Made by a program: the position numbers and the translations under genes | In this document: positions 9,181-18,435 of the stretch, piece after piece | How the letters are laid out: each line of letters begins with the position of its first letter | Numbering within the stretch: the first letter of the stretch is position 1 | Origin: Marinibium conchae | Lineage (GTDB): Bacteria > Pseudomonadota > Gammaproteobacteria > Enterobacterales > Alteromonadaceae | Length of the DNA stretch: 64,000 nt | Direction: 5' to 3' | Assembly (NCBI RefSeq): GCF_015595035.1 | Contig: NZ_JADNRN010000005.1 | Span: forward strand, 1-64,000 | The notes under the pieces: model-generated | What the model saw: the letters and a program-made list of their open reading frames with translations, nothing else | The model's database searches: none | Told to the model about the DNA's origin: nothing

Positions 9181-9295
9181 TTCTTGAGCCTTGGTGATTA
9201 AACGTGCGTCAACTATACGCAATTATAAGACAAATAGCAATGCAAATCACAGAAATATGACAGTAATATTACAGTAATGCTAAAAAATCATGACA

Positions 9296-11059
9296 CTACT
9301 GATTAACCGCCTTGCTAATTTCAGCAGACATTGAACTCGCTAAATAGCTTCGCAGCTTATCAAAACTCATTGGCCGAGCGAAGTAATAGCCCTGAGCCTC
9401 TTGAGCACCAAGCGCAATCATTTTGCGAACTTGCTCTTTATTTTCAACGCCTTCTGCAATCGTCGTTAAGCCTAGTTGCTGCCCAAGATTCACTATCACT
9501 TGGGATATGACCTCATTTTTTCTATTGCCACACTCCTGCACAAAGGACTTATCAATCTTGAGGCGATCAAGTGGCATTTGTTGAATATAACTAAGAGATG
9601 AGAAGCCAGTACCAAAATCATCAATTGCGATAGATATTCCGTAATTTTTTAGTTCATTAAGCGATTGAATAACGATTTCGGGTTCATCCATCACAACACT
9701 TTCTGTCACCTCTAACTCTAGTAAACTGGGTGTTACACCATGGATGTCGAGAATATACTTAACGTATGGGACAAACTCAGGATCTCTAAACTGTAGTAAC
9801 GATACATTTACCGCCATTCTTAGTGGTTTATTCTCGGTAGTAGCCAACATTTTCATTCGCCTAATTGCTTCGGCTAATACCCATTTACCAATGTCAACAA
9901 TACTGCCTGAATACTCAGCCAGTGGCACAAATACCTCAGGAGAAACGAATTCTCCTTTTGCATTTCTCCATCGTAGTAAAGCCTCAAGACCTATCAATTC
10001 TCCGCTATGTAAATTAACTTGCGGTTGATACCACACTTCCAATTTCTCTTTATCAAAATCGTGTTGTAAGTTTCGAATTATCTCTAATCGTTCTTTGGTT
10101 TCCTCGTCCATCGCTGGCGAGTAAAAGCTATAATTAGAAGTTAGCGATTGTTTTGCATGGTTTAGTGCGACATTCGCGCAGCGCAATTGAAATATGGCAT
10201 CAATATTCGGTGCAACACTATGCATACCTACGCTAACATTTACTTGTAAGGTGTGTACGCCAATCGAGAAAGGCGTTCTAAACAGGTCATTAATGATAAA
10301 TGGGTCGACAAAATTGGCGTCGCCTACAATTCCAAATACATCGGCGGTTACCCTGCCAATGTGAACATCGCTATCGAAAGAATTTTTCAAACGGTTGGCA
10401 ACCGCAATTAAAAGAGAGTTACCGATATCTTGGCCTAGGCCGTCGTTCACATCTGAAAAGTGTTTTAAATCGACTAAAGCAATATTTTGAGAGAGCGCCG
10501 TAAGCTTCGATTGACTTATGAGGTTTATAAATTCATTACGATTGGGAAGCCTGGTCAGCCAATCGTTGAATGATGTTTTCTTTAGCTTTCTATATAGGTT
10601 GATGTTCTCTAGTGCAATACTCATTTGACTCGCTAGGGTTTCTGCTAAGGCCCTAGCATCAGCGCCAATAGCTTCCCGAGTACGAAAATAAATCGCCCCT
10701 TCGATACCGCCATGACACATATACAAAAAGTTATATTGCCCGCTGTAGTAATTTGCCTTAGCGTCTATGCAATGGTTGTACATGGTTAATATCTGAGAAC
10801 TAACACAAGTATTAGCATTTTTGCCTACTTGTTCAGCAGCATTATCATTGCCACCCAAAACGAGGAGTTCATCTCCTTCTTGGCCAAGTAAAAACGCAGC
10901 GCGCGCAATGCATAGTGCATCATGCTCGAGTGCCAAAATGCTTGATAATTTTTGTAGATAATAATTTAAGAGAGCTTCGACTGAGTCACTCGCAAAGGGG
11001 CTAAGCGTAGTGTCATTTATGGTCGAAAGGCCTTCTATTAAACGATTATTCATCGTCAC
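9296..11059 (-). CDS. GAF / degenerate GGDEF / EAL c-di-GMP phosphodiesterase
   Basis: About 587 aa, cytosolic. A GAF-like sensor (about 20-155) is followed by a GGDEF domain (about 163-315) and an EAL domain (about 330-575). The GGDEF active-site loop reads RVTADVF, so cyclase activity should be lost. The EAL domain keeps the catalytic set: GLEALLRW, LEVTES, DDFGTGFSSLSYI, DRLKIDKSFV, EGVENKEQ and QGYYFARPM. The likely role is therefore hydrolysis of c-di-GMP, with GAF and the dead GGDEF as sensory or regulatory domains. Start: GTG at 11059 is 5 bases after AGGTG; the ATG at 11053 is an equally plausible alternative. It is monocistronic. Confidence 0.9.
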   Translation of the reverse strand: MTMNNRLIEGLSTINDTTLSPFASDSVEALLNYYLQKLSSILALEHDALCIARAAFLLGQEGDELLVLGGNDNAAEQVGKNANTCVSSQILTMYNHCIDAKANYYSGQYNFLYMCHGGIEGAIYFRTREAIGADARALAETLASQMSIALENINLYRKLKKTSFNDWLTRLPNRNEFINLISQSKLTALSQNIALVDLKHFSDVNDGLGQDIGNSLLIAVANRLKNSFDSDVHIGRVTADVFGIVGDANFVDPFIINDLFRTPFSIGVHTLQVNVSVGMHSVAPNIDAIFQLRCANVALNHAKQSLTSNYSFYSPAMDEETKERLEIIRNLQHDFDKEKLEVWYQPQVNLHSGELIGLEALLRWRNAKGEFVSPEVFVPLAEYSGSIVDIGKWVLAEAIRRMKMLATTENKPLRMAVNVSLLQFRDPEFVPYVKYILDIHGVTPSLLELEVTESVVMDEPEIVIQSLNELKNYGISIAIDDFGTGFSSLSYIQQMPLDRLKIDKSFVQECGNRKNEVISQVIVNLGQQLGLTTIAEGVENKEQVRKMIALGAQEAQGYYFARPMSFDKLRSYLASSMSAEISKAVNQ

Positions 11060-11150
11060 CGATTCACCTGTATATAAGATAATTACACGATTGATATGAG
11101 AAGCATAAAACAGAACTGTCTCTAATTAGATACAATAGCTGCCTCAACGT

Positions 11151-11175
11151 AAAAAAACCAGCTAAAAGCTGGTTT
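11151..11175 (-). terminator. terminator of the cysJIH operon
   Basis: AAACCAGCT (11155-11163) and AGCTGGTTT (11167-11175) with a 3-base loop. On the minus strand it is followed by a run of T, 30 bases after the cysH stop. Confidence 0.88.
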
Positions 11176-11204
11176 ATTTTTAATCAATTGTCCTGTTTTG
11201 CTAT

Positions 11205-11963
11205 TTAGATGCCATCGCCGTCACCGAACTCGTGCAAACCGCACTCGCGCTTTAATCCGAAGAAACGAGTATCTTGTTCGCTCATACCATCTTTCAGTGC
11301 AACTGTAGTGTGCCAATCGCCAATTGAAACATAACCTTCGTCCCACAAAGGATGATACGGCAGCTTCTTAGCCTTGAGATACTCGTGCAACTGTTTATTG
11401 GACTGATCAATAATAGGATGTACTTTGAACTGTTTTGCTTGCTTTTGCAGTACCTTGAGCTTGCCACGAGAATCCGATTGATCTCGACGTAGGCCAGCAA
11501 ACCACGTCCCAACTTGTAAGTCAGCTAATGCCTGTTTCATGGGTTCAACTTTATTGAGCTTGTTGTATTTCTCAATACCCTCAACGCCTTGTTCCCACAA
11601 CTTTCCGTATTTAGCTTCTTGCCATGCTGGTGTAATTGGCGCAGTAAACACCTTTACATTTAAGTTCAGACGCTCTGTTAACTCATCAATAAATTGGTAA
11701 GTTTCGGGGAATAAATAACCCGTATCGGTGAGCACTACTGGTATGCCTGGCGCAACCTCGTTTAACAAGTGCAACATGACCGCCGACTGCGCTCCAAAGC
11801 TAGAAGACAACATATGGTTTGCGGGCAAGTGTTCTAAAGCCCACTCAACTCGCTGTATCACCGATTTTTTTTCAAGTTGCTCATTGAGCTGCTCGAGCTC
11901 TGCTGATTCCACCGAGAAATTAATTGGCGATTCCTGTGTGACTCTTTGCGCTAAGTTACTCAT
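11205..11963 (-). CDS. cysH: phosphoadenylyl-sulfate (PAPS) reductase
   Basis: 252 aa, the usual length for CysH. It reduces PAPS to sulfite and PAP using thioredoxin or glutaredoxin. Seen: the PP-loop-like [39 protein letters not shown] and the C-terminal catalytic-cysteine motif KRECGLHEF. The two additional CC/C motifs of the iron-sulfur APS reductases are absent, which indicates PAPS use. It is the last gene of cysJIH; its start overlaps the end of cysI by 8 bases, indicating translational coupling. Confidence 0.96.
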   Translation of the reverse strand: MSNLAQRVTQESPINFSVESAELEQLNEQLEKKSVIQRVEWALEHLPANHMLSSSFGAQSAVMLHLLNEVAPGIPVVLTDTGYLFPETYQFIDELTERLNLNVKVFTAPITPAWQEAKYGKLWEQGVEGIEKYNKLNKVEPMKQALADLQVGTWFAGLRRDQSDSRGKLKVLQKQAKQFKVHPIIDQSNKQLHEYLKAKKLPYHPLWDEGYVSIGDWHTTVALKDGMSEQDTRFFGLKRECGLHEFGDGDGI

Positions 11964-13668
11964 AGAAATCCTTAGCTGAGTCGATGACAGGCGCTACAAT
12001 GCCAGCTCTGATAACAAAATCACCAAAGGCCTCTTTATCGTTTCGCTCCTTCGACCAACGCCCAATGAGCTCATCAAGATGCCCCATTATTTCGGTATCG
12101 GTGATATTTTCCTTATACATTTTTGGAATGCGAGTCCCTTCTCGATCACCACCGATGTGGAAGTTATATTTGCCCGGCCCTTTGCCAACCAAGCCAACTT
12201 CGGCAAGCATTGCCCTACCACAACCATTCGGGCAACCGGTAATGCGGTAGATAATACTTTCTTGCTCCATACCGTGCTTAGCCAACAGCGCCTCTACTTC
12301 AGTAACTGCACTCGGTAAGTAACGTTCGGCTTCCGCCATTGCAAGCGGACACGTTGGCAACGACACGCAGGCCATTGAGTCTTTTCGCTGATTTGACACC
12401 GAAGCTTCAATCAAGCCGTGTTTTACTGCCAAGGATTCGATTGTCTCTTTTTGTTCGCTTGGCACACCTGCAATAATCAAATTTTGATTAGCAGTCATGC
12501 GGAAGTCGCCTTTGTGTATTTTAGCGATTTCAGCACAACCCGACTTTAGTGTCTTATTGGGATAATCCAATATTCGGCCATTTTCGATGAATACTGTTAG
12601 GTGGTGCTTGCCATCAACTCCTTCAACCCAACCAAAGCGATCGCCACGACTGGTAAATTCATAAGGACGGCTTTCACCGAACTTAACACCTGCTCGTTTC
12701 TCAACTTCGGCTTTAAAGTTTTCAACGCCAACGCGCTCAAGAGTATATTTTGTTTTAGCATTTTTACGATTAACTCGGTTACCCCAATCACGCTGAGTTG
12801 TTAATACTCCAGCGGCCACATCAAGTGTTTTATCCAAGGGTATGAAACCAAAGTCATCTGCCTTTCGAGGAAAAGTTGATTTATCGCCATGTGTCATGGC
12901 TAACCCCCCCCCTACGAGTACGTTAAACCCTATCAATCTTCCATTCTCTGCAATGGCAACAAAGTTAAGGTCATTCGCATGCACGTCAACATCATTATTA
13001 GGTGGCACTACAACGGTTGTCTTGAACTTACGCGGTAAATAATTATTACCGAGTATAGGTTCGTCTTCTTGCGTACTTTCAATCTTTTCGCCGTCTAACC
13101 AAATCTCTGCATAAGCTTTTGTTTTAGGCAATAAGTGTTCACTTATTTTTGTTGCCCATTCGTAAGCTTCCTGATGCAACTCAGATTCAACCGGATTAGA
13201 TGTACACAAAACGTTGCGGTTAACATCACCAGCAGTCGCAATAGAGTCAATGCCGGCTTTGTTCAACGTTTGGTGCATTAACTTAATATTAGGCTTGAGC
13301 ACACCATGAAACTGAAAAGTTTGACGGGTAGTAAGGCGAATACTGCCGTACATAGTGTAGTCGGCCGCGAACTTATCAATAACTAACCATTGGTCCGGTT
13401 TGATTATTCCACCAGGCAGACGAGCTCGTAGCATGACATTGTGCAAAGGCTCAAGCTTTTGTTTAATGCGCTCAGCTCTGATATCGCGATCGTCTTGCTG
13501 ATACATTCCATGAAAACGTATAAGCTGGAAATTGTCAGCCGTAAAACCACCGGTAACGTCATCACTTAAATCCTCAGTAATCGTGCCTCGTAACAGACGA
13601 CTCTGGCCTTTTAAGCGTTCGTTATCAGATAGCTTGCCTTCTACGACAAATTTGTTGTCATTATTCAT
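11956..13668 (-). CDS. cysI: sulfite reductase (NADPH) hemoprotein beta subunit
   Basis: 570 aa, as in E. coli CysI. It carries the siroheme and the [4Fe-4S] cluster for the six-electron reduction of sulfite to sulfide. The cluster cysteines are visible in [19 protein letters not shown] and GCPNGCGRA. Two ferredoxin-like half domains and the siroheme-binding arginine-rich segments ([12 protein letters not shown]) are present. The ATG at 13668 overlaps the cysJ stop by one base (TAATG), so it is coupled to the flavoprotein subunit gene. Confidence 0.97.
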   Translation of the reverse strand: MNNDNKFVVEGKLSDNERLKGQSRLLRGTITEDLSDDVTGGFTADNFQLIRFHGMYQQDDRDIRAERIKQKLEPLHNVMLRARLPGGIIKPDQWLVIDKFAADYTMYGSIRLTTRQTFQFHGVLKPNIKLMHQTLNKAGIDSIATAGDVNRNVLCTSNPVESELHQEAYEWATKISEHLLPKTKAYAEIWLDGEKIESTQEDEPILGNNYLPRKFKTTVVVPPNNDVDVHANDLNFVAIAENGRLIGFNVLVGGGLAMTHGDKSTFPRKADDFGFIPLDKTLDVAAGVLTTQRDWGNRVNRKNAKTKYTLERVGVENFKAEVEKRAGVKFGESRPYEFTSRGDRFGWVEGVDGKHHLTVFIENGRILDYPNKTLKSGCAEIAKIHKGDFRMTANQNLIIAGVPSEQKETIESLAVKHGLIEASVSNQRKDSMACVSLPTCPLAMAEAERYLPSAVTEVEALLAKHGMEQESIIYRITGCPNGCGRAMLAEVGLVGKGPGKYNFHIGGDREGTRIPKMYKENITDTEIMGHLDELIGRWSKERNDKEAFGDFVIRAGIVAPVIDSAKDFYE

Positions 13669-15479
13669 TAGTAAACATCCTTCTGATAACGTTTCGACTT
13701 TCTAAGGTTAGTGACATATTCTTTCGCTTCACTTTCAGACTTATTACCGTGCTTAGCAACAAGCTCTAGTAGTGCCGACTCAACGTCTTTAGCCATTCTT
13801 AAAGCATCACCACAAACATAGAAATGCGCACCATTTTCAAGCCATTCAAATATTTCTTTGCCATTTTCTCGAATACGATCTTGCACATATATTTTATTCG
13901 CTTGGTCGCGTGAAAATGCCAAACTAATTTTGCTTAACAAGCCCGATTTTAAATAAGCTTGCCATTCAGTTTGATAAAGGAAATCTTGGGTAAAGTTTGG
14001 GTTACCAAAAAACAGCCAATTTTTACCTTCTGCTTCTGTCGCATCGCGCTCTTGCATAAATGCTCTAAACGGGGCTATACCAGTACCCGGACCAACCATT
14101 ATTATTGGTAAACTCGGATCAGCAGGAAGTCGGAAATTATCATTACTTTCAACGTAAACCTTAACTTGTTGGCCTTCTTCTAAGCGAGAAGACAAAAAGC
14201 CGGAAGCGCCCCCCTGATGAGTAAAACCATTTGCTTCGTATTCAACATGAGCAACAGTTAAATGAACTTCATCTTCAACTTCAGCTTGGCTAGACGCAAT
14301 TGAATAAAGGCGTGGAGTGATTGGTCTTAGTGCATCAACTAAAGCTTGTGCCGTAATCTTAGCAGGGTACTTTAGAACAACATCAACTATTTGTGATACC
14401 GACAAAAACTCTCTAAGCGCCGTTTTATCTTGCATCAATTTGCCTAGCTCAGCTTGCTGAGTTGCCTCTTGATAAGCCTTTACAAAGCCGGGATAACTCA
14501 ACGTTAACTCTAGTTTGTTAACTAAAGCATCGAGCAGGCTAAATTTGGCATCGCCAATGCTCACTTCAGTGTCGGCTTCTGTACCAGTTGCCTCAATGAT
14601 TCTGGCCGCGACTTGTTCATCGTTGCTAAACCAGACACCAAGAGCATCCCCGGGCGCATATTCAATGCCACTGTCTTCCAAGGATATTTCTATGTGTCTG
14701 ATATCCTTGATTGAATCCCGCCCCGTAATTTTTAGCGCATCACTTAAACTCGCTTCAAAAGGATTCTTTTTATTATATAAGGATTCAGCAACCGCATTGG
14801 CAGCCGGCCTTAATTGAGTAATTTGTTCAGTAACTACGGGCTTCAGTTCATTTTCGAGCTTATCATTTATAGCAACAGACCATGCCGCAATTGCTTCTTC
14901 ATAATCAACATCGCAGTCCAGACGGTCGACTAATGCAGTAGCCCCCAAAGCAGAGAGTCTTGAATCGAAATCTTTGGCCGTTTGACAAAAGAACTCGTAA
15001 CTAGTGTCGCCTAAACCAACCACTGCATATTTGAGTTTTGTTACTTTAGGTGCTTTTTTACTGGCTAGAAACTCATGTAATTCAACAGCATCATCGGGTG
15101 CGTCGCCTTCACCGTGTGTGCTCACGACAACCACCAAGTGGGTTTCATTTTTTAGCTGACGAGGCTTGTAATCTGCCATGCTGACGACTTTGGTTTGAAA
15201 GCCTTTTTCAGTTGCCGCCGTTGAGTAGCTTTGCGCAACGCCTTTCGCGTTGCCGGTTTGCGAACCATATAAGATGGTAAGTGTCGGTTGTTCGGCCACC
15301 GAAGTAGATGTGCTAGGAACTGCACTAGCGACACCGCTAGCATGTGAAGCCATGCCTGCAAAGTAGCCACTTGCCCAGATGAGTTGGTCTTTATTTAGCG
15401 CCGAAGCGGCAGAAGAGAGCAACTGGAGTTGTTGCTCATTCAATGCAGAAAAATTGCTTTTGTCGTTATTTGCTGTCAT
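13668..15479 (-). CDS. cysJ: sulfite reductase (NADPH) flavoprotein alpha subunit
   Basis: 603 aa, typical for CysJ. An N-terminal flavodoxin domain ([39 protein letters not shown]) is followed by an FAD/NADPH ferredoxin-reductase domain ([50 protein letters not shown]), ending in YQKDVY as in E. coli. It passes electrons from NADPH via FAD and FMN to CysI. It is the first gene of cysJIH. The leader carries a long inverted repeat that covers the ribosome binding site (15483-15519). Confidence 0.97.
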   Translation of the reverse strand: MTANNDKSNFSALNEQQLQLLSSAASALNKDQLIWASGYFAGMASHASGVASAVPSTSTSVAEQPTLTILYGSQTGNAKGVAQSYSTAATEKGFQTKVVSMADYKPRQLKNETHLVVVVSTHGEGDAPDDAVELHEFLASKKAPKVTKLKYAVVGLGDTSYEFFCQTAKDFDSRLSALGATALVDRLDCDVDYEEAIAAWSVAINDKLENELKPVVTEQITQLRPAANAVAESLYNKKNPFEASLSDALKITGRDSIKDIRHIEISLEDSGIEYAPGDALGVWFSNDEQVAARIIEATGTEADTEVSIGDAKFSLLDALVNKLELTLSYPGFVKAYQEATQQAELGKLMQDKTALREFLSVSQIVDVVLKYPAKITAQALVDALRPITPRLYSIASSQAEVEDEVHLTVAHVEYEANGFTHQGGASGFLSSRLEEGQQVKVYVESNDNFRLPADPSLPIIMVGPGTGIAPFRAFMQERDATEAEGKNWLFFGNPNFTQDFLYQTEWQAYLKSGLLSKISLAFSRDQANKIYVQDRIRENGKEIFEWLENGAHFYVCGDALRMAKDVESALLELVAKHGNKSESEAKEYVTNLRKSKRYQKDVY

Positions 15480-15482
15480 TTA

Positions 15483-15519
15483 TCGCTAGCCTTAGTTGTG
15501 TACTTGCTAAGGTTAGCGA
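15483..15519 (-). promoter_or_regulatory. long inverted repeat in the cysJ leader
   Basis: TCGCTAGCCTTAG (15483-15495) and CTAAGGTTAGCGA (15507-15519) form a 13-bp dyad (one G/U-type pair) with an 11-base loop, ending 3 bases before the cysJ ATG. On the mRNA the AAGG ribosome binding site lies within the stem. It may be an RNA hairpin limiting translation or a protein operator; the sequence alone cannot separate the two. Confidence 0.6.
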
Positions 15520-15584
15520 CTTTTTAGCATAACTTGAAAGAATTAAATCAGATTTTTTATTACTTTTTAGACTGAAAGAACTAA

Positions 15585-16340
15585 TTAAAAATCAAATTCC
15601 AAACCAATAAAGGCACCGGTGAAGTCTAAATTGGCATATAAATCATCCAAGTCTTCAACTTCCACGTTCATCACACGGTAACCAGCTTGTATTGTCATAT
15701 CCAATGCGAGCGATTCAACAAAGCTATAGGTAAGCGCTGCTTGCAGATCTGAAACGCTATGATCGCCAATAGCTAAAAAACTACCTTCGGCATAAACACC
15801 AAGGCCAGTAAAAGGTAAGCCAACCTCAGCTTTAGCATAAGCCATAGGAATAACTGCCGAAAAGTCTTCTGTCGTAGCGTTACCGCCGTCTGATTCAGCA
15901 ACCATGATAGTACCATCGATATATTTACCGTTAATGCCTACATCAATGCTGACTAAGTCATTGTCGAGTATTTCGTAATACAAAATAAAGTCGGTTGCAG
16001 TTACTTCAAATTCAGTTTCGACGTTTGTATTTGCAGAATACAGCTCACCATTAAACTCAAATTGTGCGTTCAAATTGGTTACACCAGAGGTATCTAAAGT
16101 GGTTCTCGCCACTTTGGCGTTAGGCACAAATGGCACTGGGTGTTCAAGCGCGACATACAGAGAACTATTAGTTGAGTCGTCGTACGCGAATTCGGTTAAT
16201 GAGGCATCGCTCGAAAAACCACCTTCAACGCCCATATTCCATCCTTGCGCTCCAACATAAGCGCCTAATAGCGTGTCGGCTTGCGCCGGAGCTGTGGCAA
16301 CTGCAGCTAAAATTGCACAGCCTAAAAGTGACTTCTTCAT
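15585..16340 (-). CDS. TIGR04219 family outer membrane beta-barrel protein
   Basis: 251 aa. Sec signal peptide (MKKSLLGCAILAAVATAPAQ, cleavage after QADT/AQA region) and a mature chain of alternating amphipathic beta strands ending in a C-terminal phenylalanine (LEFDF), the usual BAM recognition signature of outer membrane barrels. The opening GAYVGAQGWNMGVEGGFSSD and the overall pattern match the TIGR04219 family of Vibrio/Alteromonadales outer membrane proteins of unknown function. The upstream gene (DUF2333) ends 3 bases before this start, so the two form an operon in the order DUF2333, then this gene. Confidence 0.82.
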   Translation of the reverse strand: MKKSLLGCAILAAVATAPAQADTLLGAYVGAQGWNMGVEGGFSSDASLTEFAYDDSTNSSLYVALEHPVPFVPNAKVARTTLDTSGVTNLNAQFEFNGELYSANTNVETEFEVTATDFILYYEILDNDLVSIDVGINGKYIDGTIMVAESDGGNATTEDFSAVIPMAYAKAEVGLPFTGLGVYAEGSFLAIGDHSVSDLQAALTYSFVESLALDMTIQAGYRVMNVEVEDLDDLYANLDFTGAFIGLEFDF

Positions 16341-16343
16341 AAT

Positions 16344-17336
16344 TTATCCTTGGTTTAGTAATTCAGATAGCTCAATTAGAGCAGCATTTGCTCTGGAAAT
16401 ATAGTTCGCCATCACTAACGAGTGATTAGCAAGCATACCAAAGCCATCTCCATTGAGTATAACGGGCGTAAAAATAGTTTCTTGAGTTGCTTCAAGTTCT
16501 CGTATTATTTGGCGCAGACTCACGCTTGCATTTTTCTTTTCAAGAACATCTTTAAAATCAACTTCGATGGCCTTCAAAAAATGCAGTAAAGCCCAGCTAG
16601 CGCCGCGAGCTTCATAAAAATTGTCGTCGAGTTTGAACCAACTAGTCTTGTTTGTAACAACCGAGTTCTGAGGTGTTGACTGAGTAGCGCTGCTATCGCC
16701 GGCCAATTCTGTATTAATAACCTCAGAGCCGACACTTGCACTTAATTTTTGCGACATCGAGCCCAAACGCTTCTCTACTTGCTTCAACCAATCTCTAAGA
16801 TTATCGGCGCGAGCATAAAATTGCGTATTTGTTGCACCAAGCTGACCCAGCTCGGCTTGATAAAGATACAGTTGTTCAACCGCCTTTTCATATCGCGACT
16901 CTGAACTGGGTAAAATCCAGCGATTACTGTCATTGTTATAATAAGGCTGGGCTTCAACGAGTTTAGGATTTTCAAGCGATTGAGACTGCGAGCGACTGAA
17001 GTCTTTTCGCATAGATAAAACGAGATCACGGCTCATCTCCAACACACCAAATTCCCAAGCTGGAATATTATCCATAAATATACCCGGAGGAGTGACATCG
17101 TTCGTGATGTATCCGCCGTTTTTATAGAGCATGGTTTCGGTTACTTTGATTAAAGTCGCGGTGGTAGTGTAGCCGGTAACTATTTGATGGCCATTCTCCT
17201 CAGCCATACTTTGTGCGTTATCTTTTACATTAAAAGTACTAGGTGCAAAACTCCACCAAAAGCCCAGTAAGGCGAAAAGAAGAATGATGAGTCCGATCCC
17301 AGCTGAAATTGACTTAGTAGTAAGAAACTGTGTCAT
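16344..17336 (-). CDS. DUF2333 family membrane-anchored protein
   Basis: About 330 aa. One N-terminal membrane segment (about 12-32, AGIGLIILLFALLGFWWSF) and a helical periplasmic domain. The segments ETMLYKNGGYITND, PPGIFMDNIPAWEFGVLEMSRD and SRYEKAVEQLYLYQAELG are hallmarks of DUF2333, a conserved proteobacterial family with no established function. The ATG at 17336 (MTQFLTTK) has AAAGGA 6 bases upstream and is preferred over starts 6 and 19 codons earlier. It is co-transcribed with the TIGR04219 outer membrane protein 3 bp downstream. Confidence 0.85.
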   Translation of the reverse strand: MTQFLTTKSISAGIGLIILLFALLGFWWSFAPSTFNVKDNAQSMAEENGHQIVTGYTTTATLIKVTETMLYKNGGYITNDVTPPGIFMDNIPAWEFGVLEMSRDLVLSMRKDFSRSQSQSLENPKLVEAQPYYNNDSNRWILPSSESRYEKAVEQLYLYQAELGQLGATNTQFYARADNLRDWLKQVEKRLGSMSQKLSASVGSEVINTELAGDSSATQSTPQNSVVTNKTSWFKLDDNFYEARGASWALLHFLKAIEVDFKDVLEKKNASVSLRQIIRELEATQETIFTPVILNGDGFGMLANHSLVMANYISRANAALIELSELLNQG

Positions 17337-17466
17337 ACCTATCCTTTGATACATTTTTAAAAAGTAAAAGCCGTTTCTCGCATATTTACGCATGAAACGA
17401 CTTTTTTGTGGAATATTCTATCTCATGCTCCTCTCTATTATAGAGAAGCTAGGCATTTTTAGACAA

Positions 17467-17670
17467 CTATTTATATTTTAGCAAAAGTACGGCGAGTACG
17501 TAAGCCAATGCTGTTACGAAAGGAAGAGTTATCATCGCTGCTACAGCACCTGCACGAACCCACAAGGGATCAACATCAAAGTATTTTGCTACACCCGCAC
17601 ACACACCAGAAATAATAGCCTTGCTTGGGTCTCTAAATAAACGCTTTTCATTCAATACTGTTTTCATCAT
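17467..17670 (-). CDS. PspC-domain small membrane protein
   Basis: 67 aa consisting only of a PspC domain: LFRDPSKAIISGVCAGVAKYFDVDPLWVRA followed by one or two hydrophobic segments (VAAMITLPFVTALAYVLAVLLL). PspC proteins act in the phage-shock envelope stress response together with PspB; here there is no pspA or pspB neighbour. ATG at 17670 or the adjacent ATG at 17667 after GAGAG. It is the last gene of a likely three-gene unit with a 37-aa membrane peptide and a 100-aa secreted protein upstream, behind a sigma-54-like promoter. Confidence 0.85.
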   Translation of the reverse strand: MMKTVLNEKRLFRDPSKAIISGVCAGVAKYFDVDPLWVRAGAVAAMITLPFVTALAYVLAVLLLKYK

Positions 17671-17730
17671 TTTTCTCTCTTTACACTATTTTATGTGGTG
17701 GTGTTTGCAGCTACTTTTCAAGCTCATGTC

Positions 17731-17844
17731 TCAGCTATTGGGCAATATTTTGAAGTAATCCAAACACATTATTAAGCTTGCGCTACCCACATACAAAATA
17801 ATTGGGGTAGCAAATAAACTAATCAAACTTACATGTTCTAACAT
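17731..17844 (-). CDS. 37-aa putative single-pass membrane peptide
   Basis: A complete small gene: ATG at 17844, stop TGA at 17731. The product begins MLEHVSLISLFATPIILY and ends CLDYFKILPNS, with one hydrophobic helix at about residues 6-29. The ribosome binding site is near-ideal (AAGGAG, 5 bases before the ATG). It lies 47 bp after the 100-aa secreted protein gene and 60 bp before pspC on the same strand, so it is probably part of that unit. Size and context recall the small PspB/PspG-type membrane proteins, but there is no recognisable PspB motif and that link is inference. Confidence 0.65.
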   Translation of the reverse strand: MLEHVSLISLFATPIILYVGSASLIMCLDYFKILPNS

Positions 17845-17891
17845 AGTAACTCCTTGATTCAATAAGCGGTCGCGAGGCGACTAATCACCTA

Positions 17892-18194
17892 TTAGTCGTC
17901 GCTCTGCTCTGTAAGGTTTACATCAACCTTAGGCGTTACCGTAGCAATATCAGTAATAGTGACCGTTGTTGCCGGCAATGTTGGATCTTGAACTTTTGCA
18001 AAATCAAAGTTTGAAGTTGCTACTAAGATTGATGCTTCAACTTCTTCATTTATTTCTGCAGCAACCTGAGTCATTGCAACATTTAGCATTTGGTTAATCA
18101 TTTGCTCAACATGCGACTCTTGTGCTTGAGTTGAACCGGCAAAAGCCATAGCAGAAACGAAAAGTGTTGATAAAACTGTTTTTTTAATAGTCAT
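17892..18194 (-). CDS. small secreted hypothetical protein upstream of pspC
   Basis: 100 aa. Clear Sec signal peptide (MTIKKTVLSTLFVSAMAFAG, cleavage near TQAQ). The mature part is acidic, with an amphipathic helical first half (EQMINQMLNVAMTQVAAEIN) and a Thr/Val-rich, probably beta, second half; no cysteines. I do not recognise a family. The ATG at 18194 follows AAGGAA with a 6-base gap. It is first in the unit leading to the 37-aa peptide and PspC, suggesting an envelope-stress role, which is inference from position only. Confidence 0.6.
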   Translation of the reverse strand: MTIKKTVLSTLFVSAMAFAGSTQAQESHVEQMINQMLNVAMTQVAAEINEEVEASILVATSNFDFAKVQDPTLPATTVTITDIATVTPKVDVNLTEQSDD

Positions 18195-18202
18195 GATATT
18201 TC

Positions 18203-18351
18203 CTTAAGTGTTTAACAATTTGGTTTCGTTAACTGCTACAAAACCGATTAATAGATGCCTTAGCGGCGGTACACTTAAGCTATAGCGATAGTTGTGCCAA
18301 GTTTTAAGAAAATAAATATAGCTATAACAATCAACAACTTAAACACTTAAG
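18203..18351 (-). promoter_or_regulatory. sigma-54-like promoter with three ACACTTAAG motifs
   Basis: On the minus strand, 18300-18284 reads TTGGCAC-N5-TCGCT, with GG and GC 10 bases apart as required for sigma-54 (consensus TTGGCACG-N4-TTGCA; two mismatches). The 9-mer ACACTTAAG occurs three times around it: 18343-18351, 18271-18279, and inverted at 18203-18211. The upstream copy is in the place of an activator site. Both interpretations are inference. Confidence 0.45.
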
Positions 18352-18400
18352 CCATAAAATAATATGAAATTGGTAGGGAGTATTAATTTTAAAGTGGTGA

Positions 18401-18426
18401 AAAAAACCACCATACTTGGTGGTTTT
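18401..18426 (-). terminator. dusA terminator
   Basis: AAAACCACC (18403-18411) and GGTGGTTTT (18418-18426) with an ATACTT loop. On the minus strand it is followed by a T run, directly after the dusA stop. Confidence 0.88.
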
Positions 18427-18435
18427 CACTATTTT

